Below are positions 8,094 to 16,797 of a stretch of DNA of 64,000 bases, in pieces. Below the pieces are notes generated by a model. It was not told where the DNA came from. It did not search any database and saw only the letters and a list, made by a program, of their open reading frames with translations. Each line of letters begins with the position of its first letter. Within the stretch, counting starts at the first letter, position 1. Source of the stretch: an uncultured Catenibacterium sp. (GTDB taxonomy: Bacteria > Bacillota_I > Bacilli_A > Erysipelotrichales > Coprobacillaceae); NCBI GenBank assembly GCA_900540685.1, contig UQGS01000004.1, forward strand, positions 7,724 to 71,723, given 5' to 3'. The position numbers and the translations under genes were made by a program.

Positions 8094-10610
8094 ATGAAAC
8101 AATTAACACTTGGAATGGTGGCTCATGTAGATGCAGGTAAAACCACATTAAGTGAGTCATTACTCTATACAACAGGGACAATTAAACATCAGGGACGTGT
8201 TGATCATAAAGATACATTCCTTGACTATAATACACAGGAAAGAGAAAGAGGCATTACTATCTTTTCCAAGGTTTCTTCTCTTGATTATAAGAATAACCAT
8301 TTCACATTTATTGATACACCAGGTCATGCTGATTTTAGTGGAGAAATGGAACGTGCACTCAGTGTTCTTGATTATGCGATAGTAATTATTAATGGTTTAG
8401 ATGGTGTACAGGCCCATACTAAAACAATCTGGAACTTATTGAGACATTATCATGTACCAGCATTCATCTTTGTGAATAAGATGGATTTAACACATTATAC
8501 AAAAGAAGAACTATTGGACTCTTTATCTCAACTATCTCCTAATATCGTGGATATGAGTTCTTCTGAAGAAGAAATTGCATCACTTGATGAAGAGATGATA
8601 GAAGAATATCTAGAAACAGGATCTTTAAAGGATACATCTATCGCAAAAGCGATTTCCAATAGACATCTTTATCCACTCTATTTTGGCAGTGCCCTTAAGA
8701 ATCAAGGGGTTAAAGAACTACTGGATGCTTTAGATCGTTTTACTTTACAAAAAGAACCACAGAGTGAATTATCCGCACAGGTCTTTAAGATTACGAGAGA
8801 TGAAAGAGGAGAACGACTTGTCTTTGTTAAGGTAACGGGTGGTACACTTCATGTACGTGATACAATCCATGATGAAAAGATTCATCAAATTAGGTTATAT
8901 CAAGGGAACCATTATACTTTACTAGAAGAAGCCTCTCAAAATGATATTGTAGCCTTAACTGGTATTAAGAAGCTTCAGGCAGGGGATTATATAGGTTCTG
9001 GACATGTGATTCATTCAACATTAAGACCTTCTATGTTGTATTCAATTCAACCGTCCAAAGAAGCAGATATCAACCATTTCTTTTCTTCTTTAAAGGTATT
9101 AGGTGAAGAAGAACCATTACTTCATTTAAAACTCTATGACAATCATGCCCAGGTTTCTTTAATGGGTGAAGTACAGATAGATATTCTTAAACAATTAATG
9201 AAAGATCGTTTTAATGAATATATCACAGTAGATGAAGGAGATGTTGCTTATCTAGAAACAATCAAAGAACCAATAGAAGGGGTAGGACACTTTGAACCAC
9301 TCAGACACTATAGTGAAGTCCATCTTTACTTAGAACCACTTCCTCAAGGTTCAGGACTTGTCTTTGATAATCAATGTCAGAATAACCTAGAAGAGAGATA
9401 TCAGAATCTCATCATGACTCACTTACAGGAAAAAGAACATTTAGGTGTACTCACAGGCTCTCCTATTACTGATATGAAAATCACGCTTCTAGGTGGTAAA
9501 GCCCACTTAAAACATACAGAAGGCGGAGACTTCAGAGAAGCCACTTATCGTGCTATCAGACAAGGTTTAAAAATGACTGAATCAGTCATATTAGAGCCTT
9601 ATTATAAATATGAATTAGTGGTTCCTACAGAGGCTTTAAGTAAGGTCTACTATGCTTTAGAAGACTATCCAACACCTACTGTAGTCAATGAAAATAATGA
9701 TACAACAACACTTCATGGAGAAGCACCTGTCTTATTTCTCACTCATTATCAAAAAGAACTTCTCACTTCCACAAAAGGAAAAGGACAGCTGTTCTTCTTA
9801 GATACATTCTATGCACCAGTAGAAAATCAGGAAGAAGTGATGACTAAATGTGATTATGATAGTGAATCAGATCTAGATAATCCTACAGGTTCTATCTTCT
9901 GTTCACATGGTGCAGGTTATTATGTGCCTTATGATGAAGTAAGAGAAAAGATGCATTTACCTCTTTATAGTGCGATGAAGCAGGAACATACTTATACACA
10001 TAATCCTGTACATATTAGTGATGAAGAACTTAAAAGAGTATATGAACATACCTATGGTCCGACAAACACAAAACTAGCAAGTGACTACTATAAACCTAAA
10101 CAAGATCATGTCTCTTCTAATACAGTACAGGTATTAGATGAATATTTGATTGTGGATGGATATAATGTCATCTTTGCCTGGGATGAACTAAATGCTCTCG
10201 CAAAAGAGAACCTAGGCAGTGCTAGAGATAAGCTTATTGATATATTAATGAGCTATAAAGGATATCGTGGCTGTCATATGATTCTTGTCTTTGATGCCTA
10301 TAAGGTTCCACAGAATAAAGGCAAGAGTCAGATGTATCATGATATGGAAATCGTTTATACAAAAGAAGGACAGACAGCCGATGCTTATATTGAAAGCATC
10401 ACAAAACAGATGGCAGGACAATATCGTCTTGTAGTTGCCACAAGTGATAATCTTGAACAGAAGATTGTATTAGGTCATGGGGCAACACGTATTTCTTCAA
10501 GAGAATTACTCCAGGATGTCATTTCTCGTTCTAAAATACAGAAAGAAGAATTTGAAAGAAAAAATCCCCAAATGCATAGTTATGCATTTGAGGATCTGAA
10601 GAAGTCTTAG
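8094..10610 (+). CDS. TetM/EF-G-like translation GTPase fused to a YacP/Rae1-type NYN domain
   Basis: A translational GTPase of the ribosomal-protection group with a nuclease-like domain at its end. GTPase motifs are complete: AHVDAGKTT near residue 9, RERGITI, DTPGHADF, NKMD and a GSAL G5. Domains II to V follow, including KAHLKHTEGGDFREATYRA, the usual form in non-resistance TetM relatives. After a short linker, residues about 683-838 form an NYN domain with VDGYN (Asp688, Asn691), VFDAY, the TADAYIE acidic site and VATSDN, as in YacP. B. subtilis YacP (Rae1) cleaves mRNA in the ribosomal A site. The inferred role is ribosome-directed mRNA cleavage or rescue. The domain IV sequence argues against calling it tetracycline resistance. 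The TAG stop lies in the loop of the terminator that follows. Confidence 0.88.
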   Translation: MKQLTLGMVAHVDAGKTTLSESLLYTTGTIKHQGRVDHKDTFLDYNTQERERGITIFSKVSSLDYKNNHFTFIDTPGHADFSGEMERALSVLDYAIVIINGLDGVQAHTKTIWNLLRHYHVPAFIFVNKMDLTHYTKEELLDSLSQLSPNIVDMSSSEEEIASLDEEMIEEYLETGSLKDTSIAKAISNRHLYPLYFGSALKNQGVKELLDALDRFTLQKEPQSELSAQVFKITRDERGERLVFVKVTGGTLHVRDTIHDEKIHQIRLYQGNHYTLLEEASQNDIVALTGIKKLQAGDYIGSGHVIHSTLRPSMLYSIQPSKEADINHFFSSLKVLGEEEPLLHLKLYDNHAQVSLMGEVQIDILKQLMKDRFNEYITVDEGDVAYLETIKEPIEGVGHFEPLRHYSEVHLYLEPLPQGSGLVFDNQCQNNLEERYQNLIMTHLQEKEHLGVLTGSPITDMKITLLGGKAHLKHTEGGDFREATYRAIRQGLKMTESVILEPYYKYELVVPTEALSKVYYALEDYPTPTVVNENNDTTTLHGEAPVLFLTHYQKELLTSTKGKGQLFFLDTFYAPVENQEEVMTKCDYDSESDLDNPTGSIFCSHGAGYYVPYDEVREKMHLPLYSAMKQEHTYTHNPVHISDEELKRVYEHTYGPTNTKLASDYYKPKQDHVSSNTVQVLDEYLIVDGYNVIFAWDELNALAKENLGSARDKLIDILMSYKGYRGCHMILVFDAYKVPQNKGKSQMYHDMEIVYTKEGQTADAYIESITKQMAGQYRLVVATSDNLEQKIVLGHGATRISSRELLQDVISRSKIQKEEFERKNPQMHSYAFEDLKKS

Positions 10611-10620
10611 GACTTCTTTT
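10598..10620. terminator. Terminator between convergent genes
   Basis: GAAGAAGTC and GACTTCTTT form a stem with loop TTAG, followed by T on the plus strand. It lies between the GTPase-NYN gene and the end of copA. Confidence 0.85.
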
Positions 10621-10621
10621 T

Positions 10622-10831
10622 TTATTTGATGTTAGTTACTGTATAATCTTTATCTTCTACAGTTTTCTTTAAGACATCATTAGATACTTCTTTACTTAAA
10701 GTGACAACTGCAGTGCCTTTTTCATGACTTACATCAGCACTTTCTACACCATCTACAGCTTCTAATGCCTTCTTTACAGCCATTTCACAATGACCACACA
10801 TCATACCAGTAATTTCTAAAGTCTTTTCCAT
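10622..10831 (-). CDS. Possible internally initiated CopZ-like copper chaperone
   Basis: Nested in frame at the 3' end of copA. The ATG ending at 10831 has AAAAAGGAG placed nine bases upstream within the lysine codons of the linker. The product would be 69 residues, the same length as well-known CopZ chaperones, with the GMMCGHC copper site. Whether initiation happens here, or the site is only a relic of a former separate copZ, cannot be settled from sequence. Confidence 0.45.
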   Translation of the reverse strand: MEKTLEITGMMCGHCEMAVKKALEAVDGVESADVSHEKGTAVVTLSKEVSNDVLKKTVEDKDYTVTNIK

Positions 10832-13084
10832 TGTTTTCTTCTCCTTTTTCTTTCTTTTTATATCTTTTGATGCATCATGCATAGAGAAAGTATTGAGTCT
10901 CAACGCATTCATACATACAAAGAAACTAGATAAACTCATCGCAGCAGCCCCTAACATAGGACTCATCTGCCATCCTGTTAAGTGAATAAATACACCAGCT
11001 GCAACAGGAATACAAATCGCATTATAGAAGAATGCCCAGAATAAGTTCTCGTGGATATTTCTTAATGTGGCACGAGAGAGTCTAATAGCGGCAGTAACAT
11101 CTGTCAGCTTACTATTCATTAAGACGACATCAGCGGCATCTATCGCAATATCAGTACCTGCGCCAATCGCAATTCCAATATCGGCACGTGTGAGTGCAGG
11201 TGCATCATTGATTCCATCACCCACCATAGCGACTTTACCATGTTTTTGTAGATTTCTAATAACGCTCTCTTTACCATCAGGTAATACCCCTGCAATGACT
11301 TCATCCACACCCGCTTTTGAACCAATTGCCTGGGCTGTTTCTTTGTTGTCACCTGTTAACATCACAACCTGAATACCCATATTCTGCATTTCTTTAATAG
11401 CCTGTGGACTATCTTCCTTCATTGTATCAGCAACACAGATCATACCAAGATAATAATTGTCATAACTAAAGAATAGAGGTGTTTTACCTTCTTTAGCCAT
11501 ACTCTTAGCTTGTTCTTTTACATCATCAGGAATATGTTGTTCCATCATCTTGATACTGCCACCTAATACTTCTTTACCATGAATTAAACCTTTTAATCCA
11601 TGACCAGGTAATATCTTGAAGTCTTCCACTTCTTCATTACCTTGGTAATAATCAGTAATAGCTTTACCAAGAGGATGTTCACTCTTCATTTCTAGACTTG
11701 ATGCATAATTAAGAAGTACTTCTTTTTCTATCTTATATGGCATAATATCAGTCACTACAGGAGTTCCTTTTGTGATTGTACCTGTCTTATCTAATGCAAT
11801 AATATCAATAGATCCTGTCACTTCTAATGATTCAGATGTCTTAAACAAAATACCATGCTTTGCACCCATACCATTACCTACCATAATAGCTACTGGTGTC
11901 GCAAGTCCTAATGCACATGGACATGAAATAACTAAAACAGAAATGGCACGGGCAATAGAGAACCCAATACTCTTTCCTAGAATCATCCAGACAATAAATG
12001 TGACTAACGCAATCCCTATAATCACAGGTACAAAGATACCAGATACCTGATCGGCTTTCTTAGCGATAGGGGCTTTAGTGGCTGCCGCATCACTGACCAT
12101 TTGTATAATCTGTGAAAGTGTTGTATCTTCACCTACACGAGTGGCACGCACTTTAATAAAGCCTGACTGATTGAGTGTTGCAGCTGATACTGTATCATTC
12201 ACAGTCTTATCAACAGGAATACTTTCACCTGTTAAGGCAGATTCATCAATGGCCGTAGAACCTTCCACAATCACACCATCGACAGGAATATTTTCACCAG
12301 GCTTTACTACAAACAAATCGCCTTTATTCACTTCATCAATACTTACAGTCACTTCTTTACCATCTTTAATAATCACTGCAGTCTGAGGTGCTAGATCCAT
12401 TAAGCTCTTTAAGGCATCTGTTGTGCGTCCTTTAGACATCGCTTCCAACATCTTACCTATAGTAATTAAAGTAGGAATCATGGCTGCAGATTCAAAATAA
12501 AGATCATGCCCTAAATGCATTACCTTCATCATCTGTCCCTGGCCCATTGCATCAATCATTAAATATAAAACAACTAAGCTATAACCAAAAGCAGCACTAG
12601 AACCTAATGCGACCAAAGCATCCATATTAGGAGATAACTGAAATAAGCTCTTATACCCATTAATAAAGAATGCTTTATTAATGACTAAAATAATAATAGT
12701 GAGCAACATTTCTGTCACTGCAAGAGAGACATGATTCTCTAAAAATGAAGGTACAGGCCATTTCCACATCATATGACCCATGGATAAATACATTAATAGT
12801 AATAAGAATACTAAAGAAGTAATGAGTCTCTTCTTTAATTTTGGTGTCTCATGATCTACTAAAGAATCATTTTTAACCTTTTCAACACCTTTTTCACTTG
12901 CACCATATCCAATATTCTCAATTGCTTGAATAATAGTCTCAGAAGACGCTGTTCCTTCTACACCCATAGAATTTGTGAGTAAAGAAACTGAACAGCTTTC
13001 TACACCATCAATATGAGTCACAGTTTTTTCAATTCTATTGGCACACGCTGCACAACTCATACCAGTAATATTATATTGTTTCAT
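10622..13084 (-). CDS. copA: Copper-exporting P1B-type ATPase with C-terminal CopZ-like domain
   Basis: Membrane Cu(I) export pump. Domain order: N-terminal heavy-metal domain with GMSCAAC near residue 8; membrane segments; the TGES actuator loop; the CPC metal motif (SCPCALGLATPV); the DKTGT phosphorylation site; SEHPLGKAI; and GDGINDAPAL. After a lysine-rich linker (residues 740-751) comes a second heavy-metal domain with GMMCGHC, about 69 residues long, the size of free CopZ. An internal in-frame ATG (ending at 10831) sits nine bases after AAAGGAG, so free CopZ could also be made. The gene overlaps csoR by four bases, forming a csoR-copA operon controlled by the operator at 13412-13428. 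Confidence 0.96.
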   Translation of the reverse strand: MKQYNITGMSCAACANRIEKTVTHIDGVESCSVSLLTNSMGVEGTASSETIIQAIENIGYGASEKGVEKVKNDSLVDHETPKLKKRLITSLVFLLLLMYLSMGHMMWKWPVPSFLENHVSLAVTEMLLTIIILVINKAFFINGYKSLFQLSPNMDALVALGSSAAFGYSLVVLYLMIDAMGQGQMMKVMHLGHDLYFESAAMIPTLITIGKMLEAMSKGRTTDALKSLMDLAPQTAVIIKDGKEVTVSIDEVNKGDLFVVKPGENIPVDGVIVEGSTAIDESALTGESIPVDKTVNDTVSAATLNQSGFIKVRATRVGEDTTLSQIIQMVSDAAATKAPIAKKADQVSGIFVPVIIGIALVTFIVWMILGKSIGFSIARAISVLVISCPCALGLATPVAIMVGNGMGAKHGILFKTSESLEVTGSIDIIALDKTGTITKGTPVVTDIMPYKIEKEVLLNYASSLEMKSEHPLGKAITDYYQGNEEVEDFKILPGHGLKGLIHGKEVLGGSIKMMEQHIPDDVKEQAKSMAKEGKTPLFFSYDNYYLGMICVADTMKEDSPQAIKEMQNMGIQVVMLTGDNKETAQAIGSKAGVDEVIAGVLPDGKESVIRNLQKHGKVAMVGDGINDAPALTRADIGIAIGAGTDIAIDAADVVLMNSKLTDVTAAIRLSRATLRNIHENLFWAFFYNAICIPVAAGVFIHLTGWQMSPMLGAAAMSLSSFFVCMNALRLNTFSMHDASKDIKRKKKEKKTMEKTLEITGMMCGHCEMAVKKALEAVDGVESADVSHEKGTAVVTLSKEVSNDVLKKTVEDKDYTVTNIK

Positions 13085-13386
13085 TTCATCACCTTCTGTA
13101 ATACATTCACTAATTCATCAATTGTCTCATCATGACCTTCTTTAATATCATCCACAACACATGTCTTAATATGTTTCGCAAGTAATTCTTTATTAAAACT
13201 ATTCAAAGCTGCATTCACTGCAGAAACCTGAACAAGAATATCAGGACAATAGGCATCCTTTTCAACCATGCCTTCAATCCCTCGGATCTGACCTTCAATA
13301 CGCTTGAGTCGATTCATCAGCTTTTTCTTTTCTTCTTCACTACGATCCTTATGACGTTCACTACAGCAACATTCTTTTTGATCCAT
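13081..13386 (-). CDS. csoR: CsoR-family copper-sensing repressor
   Basis: Cytosolic copper-responsive repressor. I place the start at the ATG ending at 13386 (MDQKECCCSERH), behind CAGGAGGTG; a longer frame reaching 13461 has no ribosome site and would cover the promoter. The 101 residues include RLKRIEGQIRGIEGMVEKDAYCPDIL with the first sensing Cys, then HIKTCVVDDI giving the His and second Cys of the Cys-His-Cys copper site. The cysteine-rich N-terminus (ECCCSERH) is extra. It is the first gene of csoR-copA, and its operator lies in its own promoter. Confidence 0.93.
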   Translation of the reverse strand: MDQKECCCSERHKDRSEEEKKKLMNRLKRIEGQIRGIEGMVEKDAYCPDILVQVSAVNAALNSFNKELLAKHIKTCVVDDIKEGHDETIDELVNVLQKVMK

Positions 13387-13405
13387 TATTTCACCTCCTG
13401 TTTCA

Positions 13406-13434
13406 ATCATATACCCTATGGGGGTATACGTCAA
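13406..13434 (-). promoter_or_regulatory. csoR-copA promoter with CsoR operator in the spacer
   Basis: On the minus strand TTGACG (13434-13429) and TATGAT (13411-13406) are 17 bases apart. The spacer is the pseudo-palindrome TATACCCCCATAGGGTA, the G/C-tract type bound by CsoR. Binding would block RNA polymerase directly. It also lies just upstream of a TATAAT at 13450-13455 that could serve yybS on the plus strand. Confidence 0.85.
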
Positions 13435-13476
13435 GTGATATGATTGTTGTATAATGACCACAAGGAGAAACGAATT

Positions 13477-14367
13477 ATGAAAACAAATAAACTTGTGCAG
13501 GGTGCACTCATCGCATCACTCTTTGGTGTCCTTGCAGTACTCAATACAATGACAGGTACGATGTTTGATACCTTAATAGGTTATGGAATGGCTATTCCTA
13601 TGGCTATCTATAGCTATAAAACAGGACTCAAAGAAGCTTTAATGACTTCCGTTGCTTCCTTGGTCATTGCTTTCCTATTTGGAACACTCAGCTATGTACT
13701 CATTGTCCTATCATCACTTGGTATGGGAACAGTTGTAGGACTATGTCTTAAACATAAAGCCAAGAAAGAAACAATGCTGGTACTTGGTGCTACATTCTTC
13801 TTTTTATCTGACTTCTTATATTTCTATGTATTCTCAGGAGTACTCGGTATTAACTTACTCACTGAATCAAAAGAAATGTATAATCAGATCATTGCGGCAG
13901 TTCCTTCTATCTCTAATGCCTTTACTTTCCAGGACTTCTATAATCTGATTCCACTCTCTATACTCATCATGTCATTCTTACAGAGCTATTTAGTCATGAT
14001 GTTATGTGCATTATTCTTTAAACGCTTAAGAATACCTTTTGATATGAGTATTCATATTGCGACATTTAGATTCAGTCCTAAAATGGGTTATATTCTTGCG
14101 ATAATGCTTGCAGGTAGTATGATGGCAAGACAATACTTTGGAAATGTTGTAATCATACAATATATTTATTTTATTAGTATCTTAGGATTTATGGTGGATG
14201 GTTTAGCGTTCTTATCTTTCTATCTTATTATCAGAAACCATGGCCGTTATTCTAACTTACTTATTTTCTTAGTATTTATACCATTCCTACAGTCAGTATT
14301 AGTTATCCTAGGAATTATTGATATATTTGTTGAAATACGTCAAATACTGTATAATAAGTATCAATAA
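13477..14367 (+). CDS. yybS: YybS-family (DUF2232) membrane protein
   Basis: Polytopic membrane protein of unknown activity, about eight hydrophobic segments in 296 residues. The start at 13477 (MKTNKLVQGALIASLFG) follows CAAGGAG; the frame extends upstream to 13444 without a ribosome site. In Bacillus yybS lies directly ahead of gdpP, rplI and dnaC, and the order is the same here with 14 bases to gdpP. The fold resembles the substrate-binding part of energy-coupling factor transporters, so a transport role is possible but unproven. Confidence 0.85.
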   Translation: MKTNKLVQGALIASLFGVLAVLNTMTGTMFDTLIGYGMAIPMAIYSYKTGLKEALMTSVASLVIAFLFGTLSYVLIVLSSLGMGTVVGLCLKHKAKKETMLVLGATFFFLSDFLYFYVFSGVLGINLLTESKEMYNQIIAAVPSISNAFTFQDFYNLIPLSILIMSFLQSYLVMMLCALFFKRLRIPFDMSIHIATFRFSPKMGYILAIMLAGSMMARQYFGNVVIIQYIYFISILGFMVDGLAFLSFYLIIRNHGRYSNLLIFLVFIPFLQSVLVILGIIDIFVEIRQILYNKYQ

Positions 14368-14381
14368 GGAGGGCCTCTACA

Positions 14382-16337
14382 ATGACGAGAAAAGTTGCAC
14401 AACTTAGAAATATCTTTGTTCTTTTACTCGTATTTATAATCTTTGCGGCTTTTGCTGCCTTTGGTATATTTCATCAGGCCTGGATGCTTCGTCTTGCAAT
14501 ATTTGCAGTTGTTACGAATGTGGTCTATATTTCATTGTTGTTCTATATGAGCTACTTAATGGATCAAAACAGTTATTCAGTCAGTGATGCCTTAGGTATT
14601 GATGCAAAGAATGCTTTGATCTATGGTGGTGTGGGATTGATTCAATATGATGAAAATAGAAACATCACATGGGTCTCAGACTTCTTAAAGGCATTAAATA
14701 TCAATATTGTAGGAATTAAGCTATTAGAATGGCAGCCTACACTCGCCAGTCTTTTTGATGATGAAGATGTCAAAGTAATAGAAGTTAAAGGAAAGAAATT
14801 TGAAGTCTATAACAGTGCGGATACAAGACTCATCTATATGAAGGATGTGACACAATATGTGTCTTTATCACAGGACTATGAAGATATGCAGGTATGTATG
14901 GGTTATATTACTGTAGATAACTATGATGAAATTATTGCGAATGTAGATGAATCTCAGAAGGTAAAGATTCAAAACTTATGCCGTAGTACAATTACTGACT
15001 GGGCATATAAGAACGGGATGATTATTAGACGTTATCAGACGGGTAAATACATTGTCTTCTTTAATGAACGTATCTATAAGAAACTCATTGAATCTAAATT
15101 CTCTATCTTAGATGATTTCAAGAATGCGATAGAAGAATTAGATGTTCTTATGACATTATCTATTGGTATTGGTAGAAGTACAAAAGTATTAAGAGAACTA
15201 GAAGAACTCGCTTCTTCTGCATTAAGCCTTGCTTATTCACGTGGTGGTGACCAGATTGCGATTAAGAGTGGTAAAGATCATGTACGTTATTTTGGTGGTA
15301 AGACAGATGCGTTTGAGACATCCTCTAAAGTACGTTCACGTATTATGGCACAGTCTCTGGCAGGACTTATAAGTCGTTCACGTAATGTCTTAGTGATGGG
15401 ACATAAGAATTCAGATTTGGATTCATTTGGTGCTTCTCTTGCAGCTGCACGTATTGCAGAAAACTTGGGCAAGAAAGTGAATATCGTGATTGATTATGAA
15501 TCTCTTGAAGAAAAAACAAGAGGTGTCGTAGAAATGTTGAGAAATAATCCTGATTATAAGGGACTGATGTTGACTATTCCAGAAGCACTAGAAAAAGCCA
15601 ACAAGGATACTTTATTAATCAGTGTGGATAACCATAAGGATTCATTGGCTATCAGCCGTACGGTATTGGATAAAGTAAAGAACAAGGTCATTATTGACCA
15701 TCATCGTCGTAGTGAAGAATTTATTTCTTCACCGGTTCTTACATATCTAGAACCATCTGCATCCTCTACAGTAGAATTACTTGTAGAACTATTTGATTAT
15801 CAACAGCATGAAATAAACATTTCATCTCTTGATGCGACAATCATGTATACAGGGATGCTTGTAGATACAAACTATTTCAGACAGCATGTGGGTACAAGAA
15901 CATTCCAGTCTGCCGCAAAACTTAAAGAAGCTCAGGCAGACTTAGCACTTGCGTATGAATTATTAGAAGATTCATTTGAATGTATGAAAGAAATATTTGA
16001 TATCACAGAATCAGCTTATCGCTATAAGGATAAATGTCTTATTGCGACAGGTAAGGATGAAGAACTCAGTCGTTCTACTCTTGCCAAGGCAGCCAATCAA
16101 TTAGTATATGTTTCTGGCATTTATGCTGCATTTGCGATAGGATATATATCTAAGAATACCGTGGCAATAAGCGCACGTAGTTCTAAGAAGATCAATGTTC
16201 AGATGATCATGGAAGATCTTCATGGTGGTGGCCATTTCTCTATGGCTGCCTGTCAGATTGAAAATGTGACAATCGAAGAAGCAAAAGAGAGATTAGAACA
16301 TGCAATAGATGCATATTTGGAAGATAGGGGTGTATAA
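14382..16337 (+). CDS. gdpP: Cyclic-di-AMP phosphodiesterase GdpP
   Basis: Membrane-bound enzyme that hydrolyses c-di-AMP to pApA, affecting potassium balance, wall stress and beta-lactam tolerance. Two N-terminal membrane segments (residues 10-60) are followed by a PAS-like region and a degenerate GGDEF domain (about 170-300). The DHH domain shows GHKNSDLDSFGAS and VIIDHHRRSEEF. The DHHA1 domain ends with DLHGGGHFSMAACQ. The 651 residues are full length. The start follows AAGGAGGGCC. rplI begins two bases after its stop, so the genes are coupled. Confidence 0.95.
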   Translation: MTRKVAQLRNIFVLLLVFIIFAAFAAFGIFHQAWMLRLAIFAVVTNVVYISLLFYMSYLMDQNSYSVSDALGIDAKNALIYGGVGLIQYDENRNITWVSDFLKALNINIVGIKLLEWQPTLASLFDDEDVKVIEVKGKKFEVYNSADTRLIYMKDVTQYVSLSQDYEDMQVCMGYITVDNYDEIIANVDESQKVKIQNLCRSTITDWAYKNGMIIRRYQTGKYIVFFNERIYKKLIESKFSILDDFKNAIEELDVLMTLSIGIGRSTKVLRELEELASSALSLAYSRGGDQIAIKSGKDHVRYFGGKTDAFETSSKVRSRIMAQSLAGLISRSRNVLVMGHKNSDLDSFGASLAAARIAENLGKKVNIVIDYESLEEKTRGVVEMLRNNPDYKGLMLTIPEALEKANKDTLLISVDNHKDSLAISRTVLDKVKNKVIIDHHRRSEEFISSPVLTYLEPSASSTVELLVELFDYQQHEINISSLDATIMYTGMLVDTNYFRQHVGTRTFQSAAKLKEAQADLALAYELLEDSFECMKEIFDITESAYRYKDKCLIATGKDEELSRSTLAKAANQLVYVSGIYAAFAIGYISKNTVAISARSSKKINVQMIMEDLHGGGHFSMAACQIENVTIEEAKERLEHAIDAYLEDRGV

Positions 16338-16339
16338 GT

Positions 16340-16786
16340 ATGAAAGTTATTTTATTAGAAGATGTGAAAAAAGTTGGTAAGAAGGGTGAAATCGTTAATG
16401 TATCTGACGGTTATGGACAGAACTTCTTAATTAAGAATGGTAAAGCTTTAATGGCAACAGAAACAGGTAAGAAGATTGTTGCACAGCAGGAAGAAGAAAA
16501 GAAACAGGAAGACTTAAAGAGAAAAGAAGAAGCTCAGGAACTTGCTAAAAAGCTTGAAACTATTGTCGTAGAATTCAAGGTTAAGACTGGTAAGGATGGT
16601 AAGAGCTTTGATCATGTTTCTACAAAGCATATCGCAAAGAAATTATTAGAAGAACATGGTATTAAGATTGATAAGAGAAAGTTCATCAATGCTTATCCAG
16701 TAGGTGCTTTAGGAACTACTAAGTTTAAGATTGAACTTTATAAAGGTGTTATTGCGACTATCAATGTTCATCTATCTGAAAAATAA
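16340..16786 (+). CDS. rplI: 50S ribosomal protein L9
   Basis: Large-subunit protein at the base of the L1 stalk. The 148 residues show the signature MKVILLEDVKKVGKKGEIV, NVSDGYGQNFLI, the long connecting helix and the C-terminal domain. It lies in the conserved gdpP-rplI-dnaB order with a 2-base gap before and 11 bases after. Confidence 0.98.
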   Translation: MKVILLEDVKKVGKKGEIVNVSDGYGQNFLIKNGKALMATETGKKIVAQQEEEKKQEDLKRKEEAQELAKKLETIVVEFKVKTGKDGKSFDHVSTKHIAKKLLEEHGIKIDKRKFINAYPVGALGTTKFKIELYKGVIATINVHLSEK

Positions 16787-16797
16787 GGTGAATACTT

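Noticed and set aside
8094..10100. Tetracycline-resistance gene of the tet(M) class
   Set aside because: The GTPase part is TetM-like, but the domain IV region and the NYN fusion match non-resistance relatives, so a resistance claim is not supported.
10569..10590. Perfect palindrome CAAATGCATA-GT-TATGCATTTG as a regulatory site
   Set aside because: It lies inside the last codons of the GTPase-NYN gene and just before a normal terminator; no regulatory role can be argued.
13387..13461. N-terminal extension of CsoR
   Set aside because: It would translate the promoter and operator and has no ribosome site; the start at 13386 has a strong one.
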